Source: Chitinophaga pinensis (GTDB taxonomy: Bacteria > Bacteroidota > Bacteroidia > Chitinophagales > Chitinophagaceae). From it: DNA of 7,318 nt. This document shows, piece after piece, positions 1 through 6,976 of this stretch. The stretch is taken from the NCBI GenBank assembly GCA_943324055.2, contig CALPKD020000052.1:1-7318 (forward strand). The letters are read 5' to 3'. Under the pieces are notes generated by a model that was not told where the DNA came from, did not search any database, and saw nothing but the letters and a program-made list of their open reading frames with translations. A program made the position numbers and the translations under genes. Each line of letters begins with the position of its first letter. Within the stretch, counting starts at the first letter, position 1.

Positions 1-275
1 ATGTAACCATTCGTTTTTTAGTGAACTATAAACAACAATTACCATTACTCAACAATCAAGTGAATTTGACTTTAGTTGAAACGATTAAACATACGGGTAT
101 TAGCATTATTTATACCTCACTTGTACTTGTGGCTGGCTTTGTAATATTTTGTTTCAGTGATTTTGGGGGCACTAAAGCACTGGGCTGGTTGACTTCCTTA
201 ACATTAGTAGTGAGTACGCTGACTAATTTAATTTTATTACCAGCGTTAATCAAAACATTTATTAAGCAAAAATAA
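1..275 (+). CDS. RND/MMPL-family exporter, C-terminal fragment (5' end outside window)
   Basis: The reading frame is open from the window edge (first complete codon at 3) to a TAA at 273-275, so this is the last 90 residues of a larger protein. The GTG at 21 lies inside the frame and is not a real start. The visible part has two hydrophobic helices, roughly ISIIYTSLVLVAGFVIFCF and LTSLTLVVSTLTNLILLPAL, joined by a short loop containing FGGTKALGWL, and it ends in a short basic tail. This helix-loop(GG-x-x-ALG)-helix ending, preceded by an amphipathic segment with ETIKHTG, is typical of the last two membrane helices of RND-superfamily/MMPL-type exporters, which use the proton gradient to move lipids, drugs or other hydrophobic molecules across the inner membrane. 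The substrate cannot be inferred. The gene converges on the minus-strand tlpA-like gene and ends at the shared terminator at 293-332. The family call rests on a short fragment and is moderately sure. Confidence 0.72.
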   Translation, partial: VTIRFLVNYKQQLPLLNNQVNLTLVETIKHTGISIIYTSLVLVAGFVIFCFSDFGGTKALGWLTSLTLVVSTLTNLILLPALIKTFIKQK

Positions 276-292
276 TTACATTATATAGCTAT

Positions 293-332
293 AAAAAAGT
301 CCCGTCCCGAGAAATCGGGACGGGACTTTTTT
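293..332. terminator. Bidirectional intrinsic terminator between convergent genes
   Basis: A perfect 18-bp inverted repeat (arms 293-310 and 315-332) closes a GAAA tetraloop at 311-314. The inner 12 bp are GC-rich (GTCCCGTCCCGA paired with its complement). The outer 6 bp are A on the left and T on the right, so each strand reads a stem followed by a U-tract. It sits 17 bp after the exporter stop and 42 bp after the stop of the minus-strand tlpA-like gene, so it can end both transcripts. Confidence 0.93.
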
Positions 333-374
333 TATGAAATCGATACTTGTAATCTTCGTTGACCGTAATCCTAT

Positions 375-1511
375 TTAGTGTAAAATATTCGCTAAGGTGT
401 CTTGTAAAGCTTGGCCTCTTAATTCTTTTGCAATGATCTTTCCGGTAGGATCTAATAACACATTAAAAGGAATGCCTTCTATTTGATAAGCACTCACAAC
501 TGCACTTTCCCACTTCTTTAAATCACTTATATGTTGCCAATTTAGTTTATCCGACTGGATCGCTTCTAACCAACTGTTTTTATTATCATCTAATGAGACG
601 CCTAGTACTGTAAAGTTTTTGTTTTTATATTTCTCATAGGCGATTACCACATTTGGATTCTCTCCTCTGCAAGGTCCACACCAGCTTGCCCAAAAGTCAA
701 CCAATATATATTTTCCTCTAAGACTTGTTAAACTAACAATTTTACCGGTAGGATCTGCTAATGCAATCTCTGGGGCAAGTTCGCCAATAGCTATAGGTGT
801 TGCTTTTGTATTTGCTTGTACTTGGCCATTTAAGGTGTTGCTAAATTCTACAAGTGGGGCAGCTTTTGTTCTTTCGGCAGCTACTTTAGCCAATGCCAAT
901 ACTTTTGCAGTTTCCATGGATCGTAAGCTTAGTCCCAAAACATAATAAAGCATTGCAGGGCTTGTTGTTTTAGTAATCGTTGATTCTACATACTGGTTTA
1001 AATCATTGATTTTGTCTACTCTTTGTTTTTGTAACCAATAGATCGTACTATCCTTGGCATTTTGCTTTTGTAAATTTTCTAGATTGTACAAGGTAGAAAA
1101 TATAGAAGAATCTTTTTTTCGGTATTGTTTTAAAAAATTAACCAACGCTTCACTTGTAGGAGAACCTTTGATGGCATAGGATTGGTAATTAGTTGCATCC
1201 GCGTCAATTTGGATATGCTCCTCATCGTTTACAAAGATGATTTCCATTTCTTTTGTAGTTGCTAAACGATAAATTCCCTCCTGTTTTGCAATAAAGTTGA
1301 ATGCATATTTACCATCTTTCCCAATGGTAATGGAATCTAAGGTAACGATAGGTTTGCCTCCATAAGGCACTTCCTGCAACATCAACTTATCATTGACTGC
1401 ATTTTGTATCGTGCCCGCAATGGTGTAACGCGCTTCGCTATCTTTGCTTTTGCAACCTATTGTAGAAACGAATAAGATAGATAAAAAAGCGATGTAAATT
1501 TTAGTACGCAT
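375..1511 (-). CDS. TlpA-like thioredoxin-fold lipoprotein with N-terminal DUF4369 domain
   Basis: This is a 378-residue exported thiol-disulfide oxidoreductase of the TlpA/ResA/AhpC-TSA type common in Bacteroidota. Residues 1-20 form a lipoprotein signal peptide: basic start, hydrophobic core, and STIGC with the lipidated Cys at 20. Residues after the Cys (KSKDSE) do not clearly match the surface-export signal, so a periplasm-facing location is more likely. Residues about 28-120 resemble the beta-rich DUF4369 domain, and about 120-235 are helical. Residues about 240-376 form the thioredoxin fold, with the redox motif W277-C278-G279-P280-C281 after VDFWAS and the cis-proline P348 in EGIPFNVLLD. 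The fold is intact, so it should be redox active; partners are unknown. It lies about 11 nt after gatB on the same strand, with no recognisable promoter of its own, so it is probably transcribed with gatB. No Shine-Dalgarno sequence is visible. The stop is followed by the terminator at 293-332. The specific gene name is not assignable because genomes of this group carry many paralogues. Confidence 0.92.
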   Translation of the reverse strand: MRTKIYIAFLSILFVSTIGCKSKDSEARYTIAGTIQNAVNDKLMLQEVPYGGKPIVTLDSITIGKDGKYAFNFIAKQEGIYRLATTKEMEIIFVNDEEHIQIDADATNYQSYAIKGSPTSEALVNFLKQYRKKDSSIFSTLYNLENLQKQNAKDSTIYWLQKQRVDKINDLNQYVESTITKTTSPAMLYYVLGLSLRSMETAKVLALAKVAAERTKAAPLVEFSNTLNGQVQANTKATPIAIGELAPEIALADPTGKIVSLTSLRGKYILVDFWASWCGPCRGENPNVVIAYEKYKNKNFTVLGVSLDDNKNSWLEAIQSDKLNWQHISDLKKWESAVVSAYQIEGIPFNVLLDPTGKIIAKELRGQALQDTLANILH

Positions 1512-1522
1512 GGTTGAATGTA

Positions 1523-2965
1523 TTAAGAAAGTTTTTGTTCTAATAATTGTGTGGTCATTTTTGGATCTGCCTTGCCCTTGCTTATTTTTTTTACTTCTCC
1601 TACGAATAGTCCAATAAGCCCTTTTTTACCTTTTTTATACTCCGCTACTTTATCTGGGTTTTGTGCAAGTACTTGGTCCACCCATTCGCCCATTTCATCT
1701 GAGGAATTGGATTGTAATAAATTGTTGTTCTTAGCAAAATCAATCGGGGATTGAGGCTGCTCCATAATGCCTTTAAAAACTTTACCACTTGCCACAGAAA
1801 AATTTAGTTGATTGGTTTCGACCAAATCCAACAATTGGACTAGGTAGGGGATATGCTCATGCAATTGGCTGTAACTGCTAGCCGACTCGGCCAAGTAAGC
1901 TCTGATAGGACCCAGTATCCAATTAGCAGCAGCTTTGTAATGTGTGGTCTTATTAGTCCAATCGATATAAAAATCTGCCTCCTCCTTGTTTTCACAAAGT
2001 TGTTCTACGTCATAGTCAGATAAAGCAAAAGTTGTTTTCCATTGTTTCTTTAAGTAAGCAGGTAGTGCAGGCAAAGCTGCTTCAATACCTTTTATATACT
2101 CATCTGTTAAATGGAAGGGTGCTAAGTCAGGATCGGGAAAATATCTGTAATCATTCGCGTCTTCCTTATCTCTTATTGAAAAAGTGGTATCGTTAGATGC
2201 ATCAAAGCTTCTTGTTTGTTGTATAATGGTGCCGCCTGTTTCTGTGATTTGAATGAGTCTTTCGATTTCAAATTCAATCGCTTTTTTAATATTTCGAATG
2301 GAGTTTAAGTTCTTAACCTCCACTCTAGTACCAAGCTTTGTATCTCCCTTTAATCGGATTGATACATTTGCATCACATCTTAAACTACCTTCTTCCATAT
2401 TGCCATCGCAAACCCCTAGCCAACGAACCAGTCGACGTACTTCTGTTACAAATAAAAAGGCGTCTTCGGCAGAATGTATGCAAGGCTCTGTTACCATTTC
2501 AACCAGTGGCGTTCCTGCTCTGTTTAAATCAATGAAGGTATCTGTATCAGAAATATCATGAATACTTTTACCTGCATCTTCCTCAAGATGTATTCTATTT
2601 AACTGAATCGTTTTTTCGTTAGGGGACCCTTTTATATGTATTTCGCCGCCCACGCATATAGGGGTAGTGTGTTGTGAAATTTGGTAACCCTTTGGTAGGT
2701 CAGGATAAAAATAATTTTTACGTGCAAAATAATTGTCTTTTTCAATTCGACAACCACATGCTAGTCCTAGTTTAATCGCATATTGAATCGCCGTTGCATT
2801 GGTCTTAGGTAAAGTGCCTGGGTGTCCCATCGTGATGGGACTAATATGGGTATTAGGAGCTGCTCCAAAAGTGGTTGCGTCTCCACAGAACAATTTACTT
2901 TTTGTAGCTAGTTGTGCATGAATTTCAAGACCAATTACGGCTTCGTATTTTTCAGGATCTACCAT
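1523..2965 (-). CDS. gatB: Aspartyl/glutamyl-tRNA(Asn/Gln) amidotransferase subunit B
   Basis: GatB is the kinase/tRNA-binding subunit of the GatCAB amidotransferase. It phosphorylates the side chain of Glu-tRNA(Gln) or Asp-tRNA(Asn), which is then amidated with ammonia made by GatA. Family motifs, numbered from the upstream ATG at 2980, are: GLEIHAQL (17-24), YFYPDLPKGYQISQ (90-103), the HLEEDAGKS stretch (131-139), DLNRAGTPLVEMVTEP (151-166), MEEGSLRCDANVSIR (195-209), EVKNLNSIRN (221-230) and DANDYRYFPDPDL (274-286). The C-terminal helical GatB/YqeY domain covers about 330-485 and ends with the typical GxFVGEV-KKISKGKADPK tail. Length (480 aa from 2965, 485 from 2980) is normal. I prefer the ATG at 2965 (Met6): a strong promoter -7 box lies at 2977-2970, between the two ATGs, so the expected mRNA start is downstream of the 2980 codon, and family similarity begins at YEAVIGLEIH. 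GatA and GatC are not in the window. The tlpA-like gene follows after 11 nt. Identification is very secure; the start is inferred. Confidence 0.97.
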   Translation of the reverse strand: MVDPEKYEAVIGLEIHAQLATKSKLFCGDATTFGAAPNTHISPITMGHPGTLPKTNATAIQYAIKLGLACGCRIEKDNYFARKNYFYPDLPKGYQISQHTTPICVGGEIHIKGSPNEKTIQLNRIHLEEDAGKSIHDISDTDTFIDLNRAGTPLVEMVTEPCIHSAEDAFLFVTEVRRLVRWLGVCDGNMEEGSLRCDANVSIRLKGDTKLGTRVEVKNLNSIRNIKKAIEFEIERLIQITETGGTIIQQTRSFDASNDTTFSIRDKEDANDYRYFPDPDLAPFHLTDEYIKGIEAALPALPAYLKKQWKTTFALSDYDVEQLCENKEEADFYIDWTNKTTHYKAAANWILGPIRAYLAESASSYSQLHEHIPYLVQLLDLVETNQLNFSVASGKVFKGIMEQPQSPIDFAKNNNLLQSNSSDEMGEWVDQVLAQNPDKVAEYKKGKKGLIGLFVGEVKKISKGKADPKMTTQLLEQKLS

Positions 2966-2969
2966 AGGG

Positions 2970-2998
2970 CAAAAGTACATTATTAAGCCTAAACCAAA
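2970..2998 (-). promoter_or_regulatory. Bacteroidota-type promoter of gatB (TTTG-N17-TACTTTTG)
   Basis: On the minus strand TTTG (2998-2995) is followed after 17 nt by TACTTTTG (2977-2970), matching the Bacteroidota housekeeping consensus of a -33 TTTG/TTG and a -7 TAnnTTTG. Transcription should begin a few nt past 2970, at or next to the ATG at 2965, predicting a leaderless or very short-leader mRNA. The site lies just downstream of the terminator of the preceding PDZ gene, so gatB has its own transcription unit. Confidence 0.75.
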
Positions 2999-3016
2999 AA
3001 AGGGAGAAGTAGCTAC

Positions 3017-3042
3017 AAAAAAAGGCCTTTCGGCCCTTTTTT
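3017..3042 (-). terminator. Intrinsic terminator of the PDZ-protein gene
   Basis: Read on the minus strand, AAAAAAGGGCC (3042-3032), loop GAAA (3031-3028) and GGCCTTTTTTT (3027-3017) form an 11-bp stem with one G-U pair, ending in a U-tract. It starts 16 bp past the PDZ gene stop and ends before the gatB promoter, insulating the two genes. The A- and T-tracts on both sides could allow weak function on the other strand too. Confidence 0.88.
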
Positions 3043-3058
3043 AAATAAGTATTGCAAT

Positions 3059-4039
3059 CTATAAATCTGCGGTATTTATTTTTTTAGGTATTTTAACTTC
3101 TATAGTTTTTTGTTCGCCATTTCTGAGTACTTCAAAACGGAGTGTTTTACCCGCCTCAAAATAATCCCATCTTAAGTCCGCAACCTCTGTTACTTTTTTA
3201 TTGTCAACTTTGGTAATGGTATCTTTTACTTTTAAACCTGCCTTGTCTGCTATGGAACCTTCAATTACTTTAATAATCGTTACTCCTTCTCCAATTGCTA
3301 AGTCTTCAATAGAGATACCTAATTTTGGTTTCCTTGTTTTGTTGTTTAACAAGCCATCCATTTCCGGCATATTAGGAATTGCATAATTAAATGGTTGTCC
3401 AGGTATCATACGCTTAGGCATAGCATAATTAAAGTTGCGTGTTATTTGAGGTGTATTTTTATTCTTAGCTAGTAGAGTGGTTATTGTAGCCTTTTTGCCA
3501 TCTCTTAAATAACTTATAGTGATTTTATCCGCTGGGTTTAGTTTCCCAATTGCTTCATATAAATCAGCAGGACTCGTAATTTTAGACTCATTGATTTTAG
3601 TGATCACATCATTTATTTTTAAGCCGGCTTTAGCTGCAGGGCTTTCACTTACCAATTCAGTTACCTTAGCGCCATCATCACTAGCTTCTGTTGACACCCC
3701 TAGGAATGCTTTGTTTTGTGGTTGTTGTAGTAAGTCCATTCCCAGCATATCATCGTCTGTGTTAAATTCAAATACTTCTGGGGCTTGCTTATCATTTTGT
3801 TGATCAATAATAATTTTTCGCTTACCCAGCATTTTTAATCTTGGGTCATTTTCTGCCACTTGTTTTCCGTTGATGGTTACTTTGTCTCCATCCACAATCA
3901 CAGTCATGTTAATGCTGGTATCTATCTTGATTTTTCTTGGACTATTCGTTTTTGATTCTATAATTACTTCTGTTTGTTGCGCAGTAAGCAATCCCGACGT
4001 AAAGCCAAAAATCACAATGGCTATTATTTTCTTTATCAT
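3059..4039 (-). CDS. Secreted protein with two PDZ domains and no protease domain
   Basis: From the ATG at 4039 this is a 326-residue exported protein. The frame can be extended to a TTG at 4063, but the ATG gives a clean signal peptide (MIKKII, hydrophobic core, then GLLTA before QQ), so it is preferred. After a lysine-rich, beta-strand-like N-terminal region containing VDGDKVTINGK, there are two similar PDZ domains, numbered from the ATG at 4039: PDZ1 about 110-192 (AFLGVSTE start, AAKAGLKINDVITKIN core) and PDZ2 about 238-320 (KLGISIE start, ADKAGLKVKDTITKVD core). The linker between them carries two FNYA(M/I)P copies. The A-GLK--D-I-K- pattern is the hallmark of HtrA/DegP-type PDZ domains, which bind peptide C-termini or unfolded segments. 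No serine-protease GNSGG motif or other catalytic domain is present, so it is more likely a periplasmic binding, scaffold or chaperone-like protein; its client is unknown. No lipobox is visible. It has its own promoter (4082-4075) and terminator (3042-3017). Confidence 0.9.
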   Translation of the reverse strand: MIKKIIAIVIFGFTSGLLTAQQTEVIIESKTNSPRKIKIDTSINMTVIVDGDKVTINGKQVAENDPRLKMLGKRKIIIDQQNDKQAPEVFEFNTDDDMLGMDLLQQPQNKAFLGVSTEASDDGAKVTELVSESPAAKAGLKINDVITKINESKITSPADLYEAIGKLNPADKITISYLRDGKKATITTLLAKNKNTPQITRNFNYAMPKRMIPGQPFNYAIPNMPEMDGLLNNKTRKPKLGISIEDLAIGEGVTIIKVIEGSIADKAGLKVKDTITKVDNKKVTEVADLRWDYFEAGKTLRFEVLRNGEQKTIEVKIPKKINTADL

Positions 4040-4074
4040 AAATGTTGGTTTATATGAAATCAATTTTTATAATC

Positions 4075-4082
4075 CAAAAGTA
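4075..4082 (-). promoter_or_regulatory. Probable -7 promoter element of the PDZ-protein gene
   Basis: The minus strand reads TACTTTTG (4082-4075), a full match to TAnnTTTG and identical to the gatB box. The -33 region is only a partial match (TTTCG at about 4104-4100, spacing about 17). The predicted start near 4068 gives a leader of roughly 30 nt to the ATG at 4039 and would leave almost no leader for the alternative TTG at 4063. Confidence 0.6.
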
Positions 4083-4161
4083 ACAAAATATTTTAACTAC
4101 GAAACTATTCGGAAATGTTAATTTTTTATAAAAACAAGGTTGCGCCTTTTTGTATACGAAA

Positions 4162-4195
4162 TAAAAAGGCCCTATCTATTGAATGATAAGGCCTT
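4162..4195 (-). terminator. Intrinsic terminator of alaS
   Basis: On the minus strand, AAGGCCTTATC (4195-4185), an 8-nt loop, and GATAGGGCCTT (4176-4166) form an 11-position stem with one A-C mismatch, followed by three more T residues (4165-4163) that extend its terminal TT into a short U-tract. It lies 25 bp past the alaS stop and well before the PDZ gene promoter, so the two genes are probably separate transcription units. Confidence 0.82.
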
Positions 4196-4219
4196 GATAA
4201 TTAGTATTTTATAATAATT

Positions 4220-6913
4220 CTATAACATAGATTGTATTGCTTCAATGACTTTGTGCAGCTGTGTATTGTCCTGTCCGCCAGCACTTGCCAATGTTTTTTG
4301 ACCTCCACCACCACCTTTAATAAGTGGGGCAATCCTTTCTTTTATGATCGCAGGTGCTTGCCAATTTTTTTCGTTTACTAAGTTTTCGCTAATGGCTAAT
4401 GCAATATTTGCTTTATCTTCTATTGCAGCTGTTAATAGTACCACCGATGAAGGTTGCGCTGTATTTAGTTGTTGTGCTAATTTTTTTAGATGATCCGCAC
4501 TGCTTAATTCTAATTGAACACCTAAAAACTGAATGCCATTGATTGTAATAAATTCCTTGCTATACTTTTCAAATAATTCGTTTACCAATAGTGCTTCCCT
4601 ACTCTCTAGTTTTTTAGCTAGTTCTTTTTGGCTTGCTTGCAAAGATGCAATCGTGTCGTTTAGTACTTCCACACTTGACGTTTCATTCCACTCAGGTGCT
4701 GTAAAACTAATTTTTAATTTACCCGCAATGGTTGCACAGGCTTCCATCAATTGGACTATTTGTTTGTGTAGCTTTTCATTTACTTCGGTAATATATAAAG
4801 TAGCTGCAGCTCCTACTACTGCTTCTATTCTTCTAACACCCGCTGCTACAGAGGATTCTGCCTTTAGTATAAAATGACCAATTTCGCCAGTGTGACCAAC
4901 ATGGGTGCCACCACAGAGTTCAATAGAGTAGTTGGGATCCATTACTACAACGCGTACTTTATCTCCATATTTTTCTCCAAATAAAGCCATCGCACCTAGT
5001 GCTATTGCTTCGTCCTTACTCATCTCATTAATTACAACGGGTACGTTTTGTTTAATTTTTGCATTCACCATTTGTTCCACTGCGGTAATTTCGGTAGGAG
5101 TCATCTTTGCAAAATGAGAAAAGTCAAATCGCAATTGAGATGCATTTACTAAACTTCCTTTTTGTGCAACATGCTTTCCTAATACATTTCTTAATGCTGC
5201 ATGCAATAAATGCGTTGCCGAATGGTGTACCGTTGTATTTTTACGCTGTGCAATATCAACTTGTGCTTTAATTTTTACACTCATCATGGTGGGCAAAGCA
5301 TCTGTAAAGTGAATAAATAGATGGTTCTCTTTTTTAGTGTCTGTTACTTCCAACTGAGTGCCATCTTCAAAAATGAATACGCCTGTATCCCCAACTTGTC
5401 CTCCACTTTCTGCGTAAAAAGGGGTTTCAGCCAAAACCCATTGGTAAGCTTCTTTTCCCTTCGCTTTTACGTTTCTATATTTAATAATAGTAGTTTCCGC
5501 TTTCGTTTCAGTATAGCCAACGAATTTGGTTTCAGTATCTTCAGTTACTTGAATCCAGTCACCAGTATCAACGGCAGTAGCTGCTCGGCTTCTATTTTTT
5601 TGTTGTTGCATCTCTTTTTCAAATCCATCTTCATCCACCAATAATTCATGCTCACTCGCAATTAATCTTGTCAAATCTACAGGGAAGCCAAAGGTGTCAA
5701 ATAATTCAAATACTAATTTTCCTTCGATCGTTTGTCCCTTTTGATGTGTGTTTGTAATATCATCAATACGCTTTAATCCTTTTTCCAAAGTGCGTAAAAA
5801 TCCTTCTTCCTCTTCCTTCACCACTTTGCTTACGAAATCTAATTGTGCATTTAATTCTGGGAATACATGTTCAAATTGTTTTGCTAATAGAGGCATCAAT
5901 TGATGCAGCAATGGTTGTTTGTAATCTAAATAAGAGTAATAATATCTTACTGCTCTTCTTAAAATCCTTCTTATTACGTAGCCTGCGCCTGTATTTGCAG
6001 GTAATTGACCGTCTGCAATCGTAAATGCAATCGCACGAATATGGTCTGCTAAAACTCTAAAGGCTATTGCTTCCTTACTTCCACTATAATCGTATTTTTT
6101 TCCTGTTATGGTTGCAACTGCATCAATGGTGCCTGTGAAAACGTCTGTATCGTAGTTGCTTTTTTTACCTTGTATAGCACGTACTAAACGCTCAAATCCC
6201 ATTCCAGTATCCACATGCTTATTGGGTAGTGGCTCTAAGCTGCCGTCTTTTTTACGATTGTATTGTATAAATACATTGTTCCAAATTTCTATTACTTGAG
6301 GGTGATCATTGTTGACTAAATCGCGTCCTGGTACTTTTGCAATTTCTTCATCGGAACGCATATCCACATGAATTTCACTACAAGGTCCACAAGGTCCTGT
6401 GTCACCCATCTCCCAAAAATTATCTTTCTTATTGCCAAAAATAATGTGTTCTTCTGGCACCCATTTTCTCCATTCTTTTAAAGCTTCACTTGACTGTGGT
6501 AAGTTTTCAGAAGGGTCTCCTTCGAATACGGAAACGTATAATTTATTAGGGTCTAATTTATATTCTTTTGTTAATAATTCCCAACTCCAAGCAATGGCTT
6601 CTCCTTTAAAATAATCTCCAAAACTCCAGTTGCCTAACATTTCAAACATGGTATGGTGATAAGTATCTACGCCCACTTCTTCAAGGTCATTGTGTTTACC
6701 ACTTACGCGCAAGCATTTTTGTGTATCTGCAATACGGGTATGGCTTGGCGTTTGGTTGCCCAAAAAGTAGTCCTTAAATTGGTTCATCCCTGCATTGGTA
6801 AACAATAAGGTAGGGTCATTTTTTACAACAATAGGCGCTGAAGGCACAATTACGTGCCCTTTAGATGCAAAAAAATCTAAAAACTTTTGTCTTATTTCGG
6901 AGCTTGTCATCAT
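4220..6913 (-). CDS. alaS: Alanine--tRNA ligase (alanyl-tRNA synthetase)
   Basis: AlaS charges tRNA(Ala) with alanine in the cytoplasm and hydrolyses mischarged Ser- or Gly-tRNA(Ala). At 897 residues it is full length. The class II catalytic core (about 1-250) shows FTNAGMNQFK (38-47), the RIADTQKCLRVSGKHNDLE stretch, HHTMFEMLGNWSFGDYF (86-102), GDTGPCGPCSEIH (170-182) and the motif-3 segment DTGMGFERL (235-243). The tRNA-recognition region follows (RRILRRAVRYYY near 315-326). The editing domain (about 550-710) has all four zinc ligands: H564 and H568 in HHSATH, and C667 and H671 in CGGTHVG. A coiled-coil-prone segment (about 710-780) leads to the C-Ala domain with KGGGGGQKTLASAGG (866-880). 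Nothing is missing. Two ATGs are adjacent (6913 and 6910); either could be the start, and the second gives the MTSSEIR form. It is divergent from the M23-like gene, with a candidate promoter at 6984-6977 and its own terminator at 4195-4162. Confidence 0.98.
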   Translation of the reverse strand: MMTSSEIRQKFLDFFASKGHVIVPSAPIVVKNDPTLLFTNAGMNQFKDYFLGNQTPSHTRIADTQKCLRVSGKHNDLEEVGVDTYHHTMFEMLGNWSFGDYFKGEAIAWSWELLTKEYKLDPNKLYVSVFEGDPSENLPQSSEALKEWRKWVPEEHIIFGNKKDNFWEMGDTGPCGPCSEIHVDMRSDEEIAKVPGRDLVNNDHPQVIEIWNNVFIQYNRKKDGSLEPLPNKHVDTGMGFERLVRAIQGKKSNYDTDVFTGTIDAVATITGKKYDYSGSKEAIAFRVLADHIRAIAFTIADGQLPANTGAGYVIRRILRRAVRYYYSYLDYKQPLLHQLMPLLAKQFEHVFPELNAQLDFVSKVVKEEEEGFLRTLEKGLKRIDDITNTHQKGQTIEGKLVFELFDTFGFPVDLTRLIASEHELLVDEDGFEKEMQQQKNRSRAATAVDTGDWIQVTEDTETKFVGYTETKAETTIIKYRNVKAKGKEAYQWVLAETPFYAESGGQVGDTGVFIFEDGTQLEVTDTKKENHLFIHFTDALPTMMSVKIKAQVDIAQRKNTTVHHSATHLLHAALRNVLGKHVAQKGSLVNASQLRFDFSHFAKMTPTEITAVEQMVNAKIKQNVPVVINEMSKDEAIALGAMALFGEKYGDKVRVVVMDPNYSIELCGGTHVGHTGEIGHFILKAESSVAAGVRRIEAVVGAAATLYITEVNEKLHKQIVQLMEACATIAGKLKISFTAPEWNETSSVEVLNDTIASLQASQKELAKKLESREALLVNELFEKYSKEFITINGIQFLGVQLELSSADHLKKLAQQLNTAQPSSVVLLTAAIEDKANIALAISENLVNEKNWQAPAIIKERIAPLIKGGGGGQKTLASAGGQDNTQLHKVIEAIQSML

Positions 6914-6939
6914 GAGTGTGAATTTTAGGCAGTGTTCGT

Positions 6940-6972
6940 CTTTAAAAAGCTATATTTGTAAGGTTTTTAAAG
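6940..6972. repeat. Perfect 9-bp inverted repeat in the alaS/M23 intergenic region
   Basis: CTTTAAAAA (6940-6948) is repeated inverted as TTTTTAAAG (6964-6972) with a 15-nt spacer. The spacer holds the plus-strand TATATTTG box, and the right arm covers the predicted alaS transcript start. It could be an operator-like dyad or an RNA hairpin in the alaS leader. The arms are AT-rich, so chance is possible. Confidence 0.45.
6951..6958 (+). promoter_or_regulatory. Candidate -7 element of the M23-like peptidase gene
   Basis: TATATTTG matches TAnnTTTG exactly. No good -33 TTG is present at the usual spacing. A start near 6965 would give a leader of about 70 nt to the ATG at 7035. The call is based on one short AT-rich motif. 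Confidence 0.4.
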
Positions 6973-6976
6973 TCCT

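Noticed and set aside
21..275. Separate 84-residue gene starting at the GTG at 21
   Set aside because: The frame is open through the window edge (VTIRFL before the GTG), and the protein looks like the end of an RND/MMPL exporter, so the GTG is internal.
4040..4063. TTG start at 4063 for the PDZ protein (eight extra residues)
   Set aside because: It uses a rare start codon, would sit about 5 nt from the predicted transcript start, and would add residues ahead of an otherwise ideal signal peptide starting at 4039.
4083..4161. Small gene or RNA between the alaS terminator and the PDZ promoter
   Set aside because: The stretch is AT-rich, with no coding frame with a plausible start, no stable structured element and no promoter other than the one assigned to the PDZ gene.
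4145..4169. Second hairpin (CCTTTTT/AAAAAGG) overlapping the T-tract of the alaS terminator
   Set aside because: The pairing is mostly A-T and is only possible in read-through RNA; it is better explained by low-complexity tracts than by attenuation.
5321..5644. Plus-strand 107-residue reading frame inside alaS (and other plus-strand frames in gatB, alaS and the PDZ gene)
   Set aside because: These are antisense shadows of well-conserved genes and show no domain, signal or promoter of their own.
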